Of a stretch of 64,000 nucleotides of DNA, positions 35,317 to 44,600 are shown piece after piece. The DNA is from Anaerolineales bacterium. GTDB lineage: Bacteria > Chloroflexota > Anaerolineae > Aggregatilineales > UBA2796. The stretch's first letter is position 1. The number at the start of each line of letters is the position of its first letter. The stretch covers positions 496,001-560,000 of the forward strand of contig JABTTZ010000001.1 of assembly GCA_015075625.1 (NCBI GenBank), given 5' to 3'. Under the pieces are notes generated by a model, which saw only the letters and a program-made list of their open reading frames with translations, was not told the origin of the DNA and searched no databases. Both the position numbers and the translations under genes were made by a program.

Positions 35317-36513
35317 ATGAAAACGATGCGATGGCTGCTATCGGTGATGGTTGTTACGGCGTTGCTGCTTGGCGCAGCAAACGCCCCTCGGTCTATTGCG
35401 GCGCAAGACGAACTCATTGTTGGGGTTGTCTTGGTCGGTCCCGAAAATGATCGGGGCTGGAGTCAGGCTCATTTTGATGGGGCGGTCTACGCCGAAAACA
35501 TGATCCCAGGCGTCAAGAAGATCGTTCTCGACAAGCTCAATCCAGGGGATCGTCCCAATGTGACTCTTGAGCAGGTGGTTGAGAGCATGGTCGAGCAAGG
35601 CGCAAAGATCATTTTCACCACCTCCGATGAATTCGGTCCCGACACGCTTAAGGCGGCAGAAGCCTTTCCCGATGTCATTTTTATCCATGTCTCTGGCGAT
35701 GGCGTCCTGAAGGGCGTTGCTCCGAAGAACGTGGGGAATGTCATGGGACGTATGGAATATATGAAAATGGCAGCGGGCTGTGCAGCGGCGTTGAAAACAG
35801 AGACGAATTCGATTGCCTACTTAGGTCCACTGATCAACGACGAAACCCGTCGTCTGGTGGTATCCGCCTATTTGGGCGCACGCTACTGCTTTGAAACCTA
35901 TCGCGGTGGGGCAGCCGCCGATCTCAGCTTTGAGGTGAAGTGGATCGGCTTCTGGTTCAACCTGCCCGGCGTCACCCTTGATCCAACCGAAGTGGCAAAT
36001 GGCTTCTTCAACGGTGGGGCAGACGTGATTATTTCAGGGATTGACACCACCGAGGGAATCGTCGTCACAAAACAACGTGCCGATAAAGGCGAGAAGGTCT
36101 ACGCCGTCCCTTATGATTACGAAGGTGCCTGTGAGATTGCCCCAGAGGTCTGTTTGGGAACACCCTTCTTCAATTGGGGTCCCAGCTATGTCAAGATCAT
36201 CCAAGCGATCAAGGATGGAACATGGCAGCCCTCGTGGGATTGGGTTGGACCCGATTGGGAAGACATCAATGATCGGGATACCTCCGCCGTTGGTTTTGTG
36301 AAGGGCGATGCCTTAGGCGACGATAATGCTGTCAGCCTTGATACCTTCATTGCCGGCTTGGGGGATGGCTCGGTTGTTCTCTTTAAGGGACCGCTGAACT
36401 ACCAAGATGGGACGGTTTTCCTGAAGGAGGGCGAGGTTGCCACCGATGAGCAAGTATGGTATTTGCCACAGCTTTTGGAAGGCATGAAGGGCGAGAGCAA
36501 ACCCGCCCAATAA
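35317..36513 (+). CDS. BMP-family ABC transporter substrate-binding protein
   Basis: A secreted binding protein of about 398 residues from the BmpA/Med (PnrA-like) family, which typically captures purine nucleosides for import. A signal peptide occupies about the first 29 residues (hydrophobic WLLSVMVVTALLLGAA, cleavage around SIAAQD; no lipobox cysteine). GVVLVGPENDRGWSQAHFDG and IIFTTSDEFG are family-typical. The start is fixed by GAAGGAG seven bases before the ATG at 35317; the GTG at 35311 lies too close to it. No permease or ATPase gene is adjacent. The substrate is inferred from the family only. Confidence 0.85.
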   Translation: MKTMRWLLSVMVVTALLLGAANAPRSIAAQDELIVGVVLVGPENDRGWSQAHFDGAVYAENMIPGVKKIVLDKLNPGDRPNVTLEQVVESMVEQGAKIIFTTSDEFGPDTLKAAEAFPDVIFIHVSGDGVLKGVAPKNVGNVMGRMEYMKMAAGCAAALKTETNSIAYLGPLINDETRRLVVSAYLGARYCFETYRGGAAADLSFEVKWIGFWFNLPGVTLDPTEVANGFFNGGADVIISGIDTTEGIVVTKQRADKGEKVYAVPYDYEGACEIAPEVCLGTPFFNWGPSYVKIIQAIKDGTWQPSWDWVGPDWEDINDRDTSAVGFVKGDALGDDNAVSLDTFIAGLGDGSVVLFKGPLNYQDGTVFLKEGEVATDEQVWYLPQLLEGMKGESKPAQ

Positions 36514-36557
36514 CAAGTAGCGACGTGCTTACAGCGCGTTCGCCCTCCACCCCCGTA

Positions 36558-36581
36558 GGGGCGACCACATGGGGTCGCCCC
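36558..36581. repeat. TAGGGGCGACC hairpin (GGGGCG family)
   Basis: GGGGCGACC (36558-36566) pairs perfectly with GGTCGCCCC (36573-36581), loop ACATGG, preceded by GTA. It lies 45 bases after the binding-protein stop and may act as its terminator. Confidence 0.65.
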
Positions 36582-36652
36582 TCATCCTTCCCCTCCCCTC
36601 CTCATCGGCGGGTAGGGAGTCACCCCAAGCGTTCCTGCCGCGATTAAACCAG

Positions 36653-36681
36653 TTGACGCCTACCCCGCATAGGACTACACT
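36653..36681 (+). promoter_or_regulatory. Sigma-70-type promoter of padR-recA
   Basis: TTGACG (36653-36658), a 17-base spacer and TACACT (36676-36681) lie 35 bases before the padR start codon, giving a short leader with a GAGGTG ribosome binding site. No LexA-like palindrome is obvious around it. Confidence 0.5.
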
Positions 36682-36716
36682 GAATATATCGGATGCTTGC
36701 CCGTTGAGGTGCGCCC

Positions 36717-37436
36717 ATGACCGACGCCGAACTCGCTGTTCTCAGTTTGCTTTCTGAATCACCCAATTACGATCACCGCTTGAATGAATTGATCGAGGCG
36801 CGAGGGCTGCGCCGTTGGACGGCAATTGGGAATTCCTCCCTTTATTACATCCTCGATAAACTGGAACGACAAGGCTTGATCGCCCGTGTCGTAACCGACG
36901 ATCCGCGCCGCAAATACGAGATCACAGCGGCGGGGACAGGTGTTTTACAAACCGCCGTAACCGACCTTCTGAGCAGCCCCCGTGCCTACGACAAAAGTTT
37001 TGAGCTTGGCTTGGCAAACCTCCATGTCTTAAAGCCCTCCCATGTTCGCGGGGCGCTGGCAAGCCGTGAGCAAGACCTCACCGTCCAGTTGGGGCGCTTA
37101 GAAACGATGGTTGGGGCGGGTAAAGTTGCCGATTCCTTTCAGGCAGGGGCGCTCTTTTCCCACCGAATCACCTTGATCAAAGCGGAATTGGCATGGCTGC
37201 GAACGTTTATTGAGGAATGGTCGGCACAGGCGGGCAGCGATCCCGAAGTGGTCATTGAACCCGCTATCATCCCCCGTAATCGCCAAGTCGTCCTTCCGCA
37301 AGACCCCGACTCAATCCATAAGCAGACAACCCTCGAATTCCCTAGCCACCAGAAAAAGACGCCGCCCGGCTTTGAAACGCCAGCAATGACTTCCCCACCG
37401 ACACCCCCACCAACACCCAGTGAGGATAGGGAATGA
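36717..37436 (+). CDS. PadR-family transcriptional regulator
   Basis: A 239-residue regulator. The N-terminal winged helix (LAVLSLLSESPNYDHRLNELIEARG, then SLYYILDKLERQGLIARV) matches PadR-type proteins, which sense small molecules or stress and usually repress. The middle part (about 90-170) is helical, as in the dimerisation region of the family, and the last 60 residues are a Pro/Thr-rich tail. Its stop overlaps the recA start by 4 bases (ATGA), so the two are translated from one message. PadR beside recA is not a common arrangement; it may autoregulate the operon and thereby control recA. Confidence 0.85.
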   Translation: MTDAELAVLSLLSESPNYDHRLNELIEARGLRRWTAIGNSSLYYILDKLERQGLIARVVTDDPRRKYEITAAGTGVLQTAVTDLLSSPRAYDKSFELGLANLHVLKPSHVRGALASREQDLTVQLGRLETMVGAGKVADSFQAGALFSHRITLIKAELAWLRTFIEEWSAQAGSDPEVVIEPAIIPRNRQVVLPQDPDSIHKQTTLEFPSHQKKTPPGFETPAMTSPPTPPPTPSEDRE

Positions 37437-38434
37437 CCGATGGGCAAGGCGTCGCCAAGAAACGTCAGGCGCTAGACGCGGCAATTCGTGATCTGACGAA
37501 ACGCTTTGGCGAAGGGACGGTGATGCGCTTGGGAGACGCCGAACACCTTGCCCTAGCAACTATCCCTAGTGGGGCGCTCTCCCTTGATGTGGCGTTAGGG
37601 GTAGGCGGTTACCCACGCGGACGGATCACCGAGATTTATGGGGCAGAAAGTTCGGGCAAAACGACGCTCTGTTTGCACGCCATTGCCGAGGCGCAAAAAG
37701 AGGGCGGTGTTTGCGCCTTTGTCGATATGGAACATGCCCTTGATGCACGGTATGCCGCTGGCGTCGGCGTGAACCTGAATCGTCTCTACCTTACGCAGCC
37801 CGACAGCGGGGAAGATGCCCTGACAATCAGCGAAACCCTGATTCGTTCGGGGGCGTTCGATGTTCTCATCTTGGATAGCCTTGCCGCCCTTGTGCCAGCC
37901 GCCGAGATCGCTGGCGAGATGGGCGAGAATCATGTCGGGGCGCAGGCGCGGTTGGTTGGTCAGGCGCTCCGCAAACTGACCGGGGCGATCCACGCCTCTG
38001 GGACGGTGGTGATCATCACCAACCAACTTCGAGAAAAAATTGGCGTGCTCTACGGCAACCCAGAGACGACAACAGGCGGGCGGGCGCTCCCCTTCTATGC
38101 CAGCCTTCGCTTGGAGGTACGCCGCGTTGCCCCCTTAAAGATGGGGTTGGACGATATTGGCAGCCGTGTCAGCGTCCGCGTGACGAAAAGCAAGGTTGCC
38201 CCTCCCCTCCGCGAGGCGGAATTTGACATTATGTTTGGGCGCGGAATCAGCCGCAGCGGGGATATGATCGATTTGGGCGTGCGCGTGGGGATCATTGAGC
38301 GGCGCGGCGCGTTTTACCAGTTTGGCGGGCAGGCGTTGGGGCAAGGGCGGGAGTTCGTGAAGCGCCATCTGGACAATCACCCACAGACACTTGAGGCGCT
38401 GGAAAATGCGATTCGCGCCCGCTTTGGCTTATGA
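37433..38434 (+). CDS. recA: Recombinase RecA
   Basis: A 333-residue strand-exchange ATPase of homologous recombination and DNA-damage signalling. Walker A is GAESSGKTT (residues 70-78; most RecA proteins have Pro at the second position). The DNA-binding L2 region GNPETTTGGRALPFYAS and GEMGENHVGAQARL are recognisable, but many positions differ from the consensus (FVDMEHALD, REKIGVLYG). The protein ends at ARFGL without the acidic C-terminal tail of E. coli RecA. It is translationally coupled to padR by an ATGA overlap and converges with the aminotransferase gene 13 bases on. Confidence 0.94.
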   Translation: MTDGQGVAKKRQALDAAIRDLTKRFGEGTVMRLGDAEHLALATIPSGALSLDVALGVGGYPRGRITEIYGAESSGKTTLCLHAIAEAQKEGGVCAFVDMEHALDARYAAGVGVNLNRLYLTQPDSGEDALTISETLIRSGAFDVLILDSLAALVPAAEIAGEMGENHVGAQARLVGQALRKLTGAIHASGTVVIITNQLREKIGVLYGNPETTTGGRALPFYASLRLEVRRVAPLKMGLDDIGSRVSVRVTKSKVAPPLREAEFDIMFGRGISRSGDMIDLGVRVGIIERRGAFYQFGGQALGQGREFVKRHLDNHPQTLEALENAIRARFGL

Positions 38435-38447
38435 GGTTGCCCCTCGC

Positions 38448-39641
38448 TTAGCGGCGGAAGCGTTCCACCACATCAAAGACGGCGGCGATCACATCCTCCA
38501 CATCGGCATCGGTCATTTTGGGAAAAAGCGGCAGCGACACCATCCGCTGGTATTCGCGGTAGGCAATGGGAAAGGCATCCGCCGCCCAACGATAGCGATC
38601 CCGATAGTAGGGATGGAGGTGAACGGGGATAAAATGGACGCTCGCCCCGATGTTTCGCGCCTTCAGTTCTTCCATCACCTGCGCCCGATCAATCCTCAGC
38701 GTCTCTAGATTCAAGCGCAAGACGTATAAATGCCATGAGGGGACGACATAATCGCGCACTGTTGGCGGTTCAAGGCTAGGGTGATTCGTGAAGGCGGCGT
38801 TATAGCGCCCCGCCACCACCCGCCGCCGTTCTTGAAATTCGGCAAGGCGATTCAGTTGGGCAAGCCCAAGCGCCGCCTGAATATCGGTCATGTTGTATTT
38901 GAAGCCCGGTACCACAACCTCGTAATACCACGATCCCTCATTGCTGTAGCGTTTCCACGCATCCCGATCCAACCCATGCAGACTCCACAACCGCGCCGCC
39001 GCAATCTGATCGGGCGCTCCGGTGAGCATCCCACCTTCGCTGGTGGTGATGTTCTTCGTGGGATAAAAGCTGAAGGCAGTGAAATCGCCAATCGTCCCGA
39101 TTTTTTGCCTCCGATATTCAGCGCTGAGCGCATGGGCAGCATCTTCGATCAGGCGCAGATTGTGGTTTTGAGCAAGAGTGCGGAAGGCATCCATCTCGGC
39201 GGGGTGTCCGGCGTAGTGAACGGGGATAATTGCCCGTGTGCGCGGGGTGATCGCCTGCGCTGTCGCCGCTGGATCAAGGGTTAAGGTGGCGGGGTCAACA
39301 TCGGCAAGGATGGGCGTCGCCCCCATTTGTTCGACCACATTGGCAACCGAGGCAAAGGTGAGCGGCGGAAGAATCACCTCATCGCCCTGCCCAATGCCCA
39401 ACGTCGCCAATGCCACATGAAGCCCACCGGTACAGGAATTCAATGCCAAAGCGCCTTGCGCCGGAAGGTTATGCCATGCGGCAAAGGCGCTCTCAAAAGC
39501 CCCCGTGCGGGGACCGGTGGTCAGCCAATCGGAGCGGAGCGCTTCCACCACAGCGGCAATTTCGTCCTCCCCAATGGAGGGTGGTGAAAAGGGTAAAAAG
39601 GTGCGGCGGCTGACAAAAGCGCCCCGATTGTTTGTTCTCAT
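38448..39641 (-). CDS. DegT/DnrJ/EryC1/StrS family sugar aminotransferase
   Basis: A 397-residue PLP-dependent aminotransferase that aminates a nucleotide-linked keto-sugar. The PLP Schiff-base lysine is Lys196 (FYPTKNITTSEGG) and the PLP-nitrogen aspartate is Asp167 (LIEDAAH). LTTGPRTGAFE near the start and NSCTGGLH are typical of the family. The ATG overlaps the end of the 4,6-dehydratase gene by 4 bases, so the pair would turn a UDP-N-acetylhexosamine into a 4-amino-4,6-dideoxy sugar (bacillosamine- or pseudaminic-acid-like route). The final sugar is not determinable here. Confidence 0.9.
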   Translation of the reverse strand: MRTNNRGAFVSRRTFLPFSPPSIGEDEIAAVVEALRSDWLTTGPRTGAFESAFAAWHNLPAQGALALNSCTGGLHVALATLGIGQGDEVILPPLTFASVANVVEQMGATPILADVDPATLTLDPAATAQAITPRTRAIIPVHYAGHPAEMDAFRTLAQNHNLRLIEDAAHALSAEYRRQKIGTIGDFTAFSFYPTKNITTSEGGMLTGAPDQIAAARLWSLHGLDRDAWKRYSNEGSWYYEVVVPGFKYNMTDIQAALGLAQLNRLAEFQERRRVVAGRYNAAFTNHPSLEPPTVRDYVVPSWHLYVLRLNLETLRIDRAQVMEELKARNIGASVHFIPVHLHPYYRDRYRWAADAFPIAYREYQRMVSLPLFPKMTDADVEDVIAAVFDVVERFRR

Positions 39642-41548
39642 GCCGCAGGATGAACAGGGTAGGATGTTTTTGTACGGGCGTGATCAAAGACAATTTCCCG
39701 CAGCAAACGGCGCACATTTTCCTCAGAATGGTTGTGGGCGGCGACGATCAGGTCATCAATGAAAGTGATTCCGGTATGAACACGCTCCCGCTGATGCTCA
39801 TCGGGCAGTGTCACGCGGTAGATTGCCCCTTCTTCAATCGGTTCGCTGTGTTCATACTCCCAGAAAAGGTCTTCATGGAGTTTTTCGCCCGGTTTTGCGC
39901 CAGTGATTACAATGTCCACATCGCGCCCCACTTCCAACCCGCTGAGCCGGATCATATCGTGGGCGAGATCGATGATGCGCACTGGATCGCCCATATTCAG
40001 CACATAAAGCGAACCGCTATCGACGTGGCTGCCCGCCTTCAGCACAAGAAGGACGGCTTCGGGGATGCTCATAAAATAGCGCGTCATGCGCTCATCGGTG
40101 ATCGTAATCGGACCGCCAGCGGCAATTTGCTGTTGGAACAAGGGGACGACGCTTCCGCGGCTGCCGAGGACATTCCCAAAGCGCACGGCGACAAAGCGGT
40201 TGGGGGCTTTGGCAGCGGCATCCATGATCAACAGTTCGGCAACCCGTTTTGTCGTCCCCATGATGCTTGTTGGGGTAACTGCTTTATCCGTAGAGATCAA
40301 AACCATCCGCTCCACATTCACCGCATTGCAACGCTCAATGATGTTGCGCGTTCCGAGGATATTATTCGTCACCGCCTCAATCAGGTTCGTCTCCAACATG
40401 TTGACGTGCTTATGAGCAGCGGCATGAAAGACAACCTGTGGGCGATGCTGCTCAAAGACTTGGCATAACCGTTGGCTGTCGCGCACATCACAAAGGACGA
40501 CGGATACGGGACAGTTGGGCGCTTCCATCCGCAGACGTACTTCCGTGGCAAAGAGGCTGTTTTCGCCATGCCCCAAAAGGATCAGTTTTGCCGGAATAAA
40601 GCGGGCAATCTGCCGCGCCAACTCTGAGCCAATCGACCCCCCTGCGCCGGTGATTAAGACTGTGCGCCCCTGGATATACTCTCCAATATCATCCATCCGC
40701 AAGTTGACCGGAGCGCGACGCAGCAGATCATCAATGGCGAGCGGGCGGAGCGTATTCACACTGACACGCCCGCTGATCAATTCGTACATCCCAGGAATGA
40801 TTTTGTAGTCCAGTTTGAGCCGATCCGCATCGGCGGCAATCTGACGAATCACGCTGCCCGGGGCGCCGGGCATGGCAATGACCGCCTGATTGATCTCCCA
40901 TCGTTTGGTAACGCTAGGGAGATCGGCAACCTTGCCCAACACACGGTAGCCGCGCACCTGCGCCCCAACTTTTGCCACATCATCATCCAAAAAGCCGATG
41001 ATATTTACCCGCTGGCGGGCATATTCAAGGGCGCTGACAATCTGCGTGCCAGTGTTTCCCGCGCCGATAATGAGGACGCGCTTCTTGTTCAGCGGATCAA
41101 TCTTGCCGATAAGCCACCGCGCGCGAAGATGAAAATAAGCGCGAGAGCTAAACCGTGAGACGCCAACAGCAATCATCACGATGAGTGTATCGGTGATGGG
41201 GACAAAGCGGGGAATTTTCAGATCCGTCGTGGTCAATTGGGCGAAGATAGCAACCGTCAGGAAAATAATCCCCCCCGAAATGAGGGAGGCAGCCGCCACT
41301 GTCAGTAGTTCGCTGGGTCCGGCATTCAGCCAATGGCGCTTGTAGATACCCATCAGGGCAAAGATGGCTAAGCGGATGGGCATGGCAAACATGAGAAAGA
41401 CGACCAACCCCCGCAGCGCATCGGAGGCAAAGGCAAGCCCCTCTAGACGCAGCACATAGCTGGCAAACGCCGAGAGGGTGAAGATGACCAGATCGATCAG
41501 AAAATAATAGCGGTTGCGGATGTTGAACGGATTACGCGCAAAAAGCAT
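39638..41548 (-). CDS. Membrane-bound nucleotide-sugar 4,6-dehydratase (FlaA1/CapD/WbpM type)
   Basis: A 636-residue protein. Four hydrophobic segments (residues about 12-115) anchor it in the membrane. A first Rossmann-like region (IGAGNTGTQIVSAL near 160) precedes the catalytic SDR domain (ITGAGGSIGSELAR near 300). In the active site the usual Tyr is replaced by Met (SIMGTTKR), the Ser-Met-Lys arrangement known from the large WbpM/PglF class that forms UDP-4-keto-6-deoxy-GlcNAc. It is followed by the aminotransferase with a 4-base overlap. It lies 89 bases after the kinase gene, so it may be the tail of that longer operon or have its own promoter. Confidence 0.9.
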   Translation of the reverse strand: MLFARNPFNIRNRYYFLIDLVIFTLSAFASYVLRLEGLAFASDALRGLVVFLMFAMPIRLAIFALMGIYKRHWLNAGPSELLTVAAASLISGGIIFLTVAIFAQLTTTDLKIPRFVPITDTLIVMIAVGVSRFSSRAYFHLRARWLIGKIDPLNKKRVLIIGAGNTGTQIVSALEYARQRVNIIGFLDDDVAKVGAQVRGYRVLGKVADLPSVTKRWEINQAVIAMPGAPGSVIRQIAADADRLKLDYKIIPGMYELISGRVSVNTLRPLAIDDLLRRAPVNLRMDDIGEYIQGRTVLITGAGGSIGSELARQIARFIPAKLILLGHGENSLFATEVRLRMEAPNCPVSVVLCDVRDSQRLCQVFEQHRPQVVFHAAAHKHVNMLETNLIEAVTNNILGTRNIIERCNAVNVERMVLISTDKAVTPTSIMGTTKRVAELLIMDAAAKAPNRFVAVRFGNVLGSRGSVVPLFQQQIAAGGPITITDERMTRYFMSIPEAVLLVLKAGSHVDSGSLYVLNMGDPVRIIDLAHDMIRLSGLEVGRDVDIVITGAKPGEKLHEDLFWEYEHSEPIEEGAIYRVTLPDEHQRERVHTGITFIDDLIVAAHNHSEENVRRLLREIVFDHARTKTSYPVHPAA

Positions 41549-41637
41549 AGCATATACTCCAACGATGATGCACTAAGGGATGAAAGCCTTGATTCATGAA
41601 GATCGTGCTAAGTGTTGTTTGGAATCCCTTAAAACGG

Positions 41638-44600
41638 CTATCGTTGACTGACTAAGGTTTGAATCGCCTCGTCGCTGGTCAGCGTTTTGCCTCGGATAAG
41701 CGCTGCTTGAATAGGAGCAGGTCGGGCTTCCTCAGGATAATTTTCCTCAAATTCCGCCCAAAGGGTTGTAAAGCGCCTCTTTTGCCCGCCGCTGAAGGCG
41801 GGATGGACTTCTGCCGCCCCTAACAACACCGCTGCCCGTTCGCCATCGCCCGGCGCTCCGCGCATTAAGTTGAGTTGGGCAAAGAGCATCAACGCATCTA
41901 CCACTATACCCGATGCGCCGATTTCCTGCGCGAGACTGACCGCCTCCCACCCGGAATCCCCTGCGCCGGGAAGATCGCCCGCTTGCAAGCGGGAAAATCC
42001 TCGGTTAATTAAGGTTGTCGCTGCCCCGGCGCGATCTCCCATCTCACGGAAAAGCGCCAAACTCTCGCTGAAATGAGTCTCTGCCGCCGCATGGTTGTTC
42101 TGGGCGGCGGCGGTGATTCCCAAGCCATCCAAGCCGTTGGCAATTGCCCGCCGGTCTCCGATCTCCCGCCCGATGCTCAAACATTCGGCGTAGTATGCTT
42201 TCGCCCGATTATAATCACCCAGATCATAGGCAACAAAGCCAAGGTTGTTCAAACTGCTGGCAGCCCCTTTGCGATCCCCAATCTCGCGCTTGATGTTCAA
42301 ACTTTCTTCATAATATTGCGCGGCGCGGGGATAATCGCCCGTGCGGTAGGCAATTGTGCCGAGATTGTTCAGGCTAAAGGAAATCCCCCGCCGGTCATGA
42401 ATTTCATTTTGAAGCGTCAGACTGCGCTCGTAATGTTGGCGGGCATTCTGATAATCCCCTAACGCGGATGCCACCGCCCCCAGATTATTCAGGATGATGT
42501 TCATCCCCAAGCGGTTGCCAATCTCGTGCCAAATATCAAAGGTTTCGCTGTAGCGGGCGCGGGCAAGGGGGTAATCGCCCCGCGCATAGGCAACATTTGC
42601 CAAGCTAGTGAGTGCGGCGGCAATCCCTGCACGGTCTGCCAACTCGCGGCTAATGAAAAGGCTGTCCTCATAGTGGCGGGCAGCGTTGCTGTAGTCTGCC
42701 CGTGCGTAAGCGATGTTGCCCAAATTGCTGAAACTGGCGGCAATCCCGCGCCGATCCCCCGCCTTCTGCGCTAGGCTAAGGGCGGCGCGTGCCTGTGCCT
42801 CGCCACGCTCATAATCGCCCCGGCGGTGGGCAACAGCGCTTAAACCGTTGTGCGCCCGCACTTCAAGGGCGGGGGTTGCCGCGCCGCTTTCCAGCGCCTC
42901 CATAAAGCGCATTTGCGCTTCGGGGTAATCGCTTGTCCGTTCCGCCGTTTCGCCAAGCGCCACCAGCGCCTCAACGCGGCGGGCGTGGTCGGTTGGCGGC
43001 AGCAGCGCCAGCGCCCGCGTAAAGAGCTTTCGCGCTTCGGAAAAGAGTGAACGGAGGGCAAGCTGCTCCCCCGTCAGGGTGGCATAGTGCGCTTCTTTAT
43101 CGCGTTCGCCCGCCGCCTTCCAATGATCCATCAGCAGCGGCGCGTAGGCGTCATCTCCCGCATAGATGTTTTCAATTGCCACACCGATGCGGCGGTTTGC
43201 CTGAGCATATTCGGCACTATCCATGGTTTCTAAGAGCGTCATACGCAGTTTTTCATGGGCAAATCGCCAGCGTCCGTCATTCACCTCTAAAACGGCGGCG
43301 TTCACACAGGCGGCAAGCCACCCTTCTACGTTTAGAGTGGGATCAAGGTGAGCGATCACGTTTAGATCGACGAACCGTCCGCCCGCTGCGGCTAGACGCA
43401 GCAAGGGTTGGGCGATCAGCGGCACACGGGCGATACGTCTGAGCAAAATCGACTTGATGCCGCCCGACAAGACATGATCAGGGAGCGTCGCCCGCCCGAT
43501 TGCCCCCAGACTTCCCGCTTCCTCTGCCAACGCCCGAACAACCTCGACCATAAAAAGGGCGTTGCCTTCTGTCTCATGCTCCAGAAGGTTGATCAGGCGG
43601 GGCTGCGTCCCTGCCTCGCCAAGCATGGACTGGCTGAACGCAACGATCTGAGCGGTGTCAAAGCGTTCTAGGGTGAGCAAGCGCATTTCCGGGAGTTCGG
43701 CGGGAAGTTCGGGACGTTCGTCGTCACGATAACTCCCAATAATCATCAGCGGCAGGTCGCCCACCGTCTTGATCATCAATTTCAAGGGATCAAGGCTTTC
43801 CGTCACCCATTGTAAATCTTCAGCAATCAAGAGTATCGGACGGGCATAACGCCGGAACAGATCAAGGATGGTCACGGCGAGGCGCTGCTCTGCCGAACGC
43901 CCATCGAGCGCTGGCGCATCAGGGATGGGACGATCTAGCAAGGCGGCTATATCGGGGATGATGGACTTCAGTGTTCCAGCGTCAAGGTCGTTCACCTCGG
44001 TAGAGAGGAGTAAACGGCGCACCGGATCACGCCAAATCTGGTAGGCAAGCCCCCCGTTATCCACCGCTTGCCCAGTGAGGACAAGGGCACCATTGACGAG
44101 CGCCATCCCGCGAATTTCATCGATTAGGCGCGATTTTCCCACGCCGCTTTCCCCCCCCACCAGCCACGCCGACCCCTCGCCGCGAATGGCGGCATTGAGT
44201 GCCGTTTGAAGCGCTCCCAACGGGCGCTGCCGTCCGACAAATTTTGCCGCCGCCAAGAAGCTCTCGCGGGCGTTGGCGTTCTCGGCAAGTTCCGGCAGCC
44301 CTGTAAGGGCGGCAAGATCATGGAGGGCATCGCCCGCATCGCCATAACGATCTTCAGGAACTTTCGCCAATAGACGCCCCACAAAGGCACGAAGGTGGCT
44401 TGGCGGGGTGGTCGGTTTACGCTGTCCTTCGGGTGGAGTCCCACTCACCTCGGCAAGGGGGATAATCGGGCGGGTGGCGCTGATCAAATCAGCCGTTTTG
44501 GGAACTTCAGCGGCGACGAATGTTTTTGTTTCTTCATCAAGTGGCAGCGACCCTGCGTGAGTGGATGAATCGGGGAGAATGATCGTGATTCCTTCGCTGT

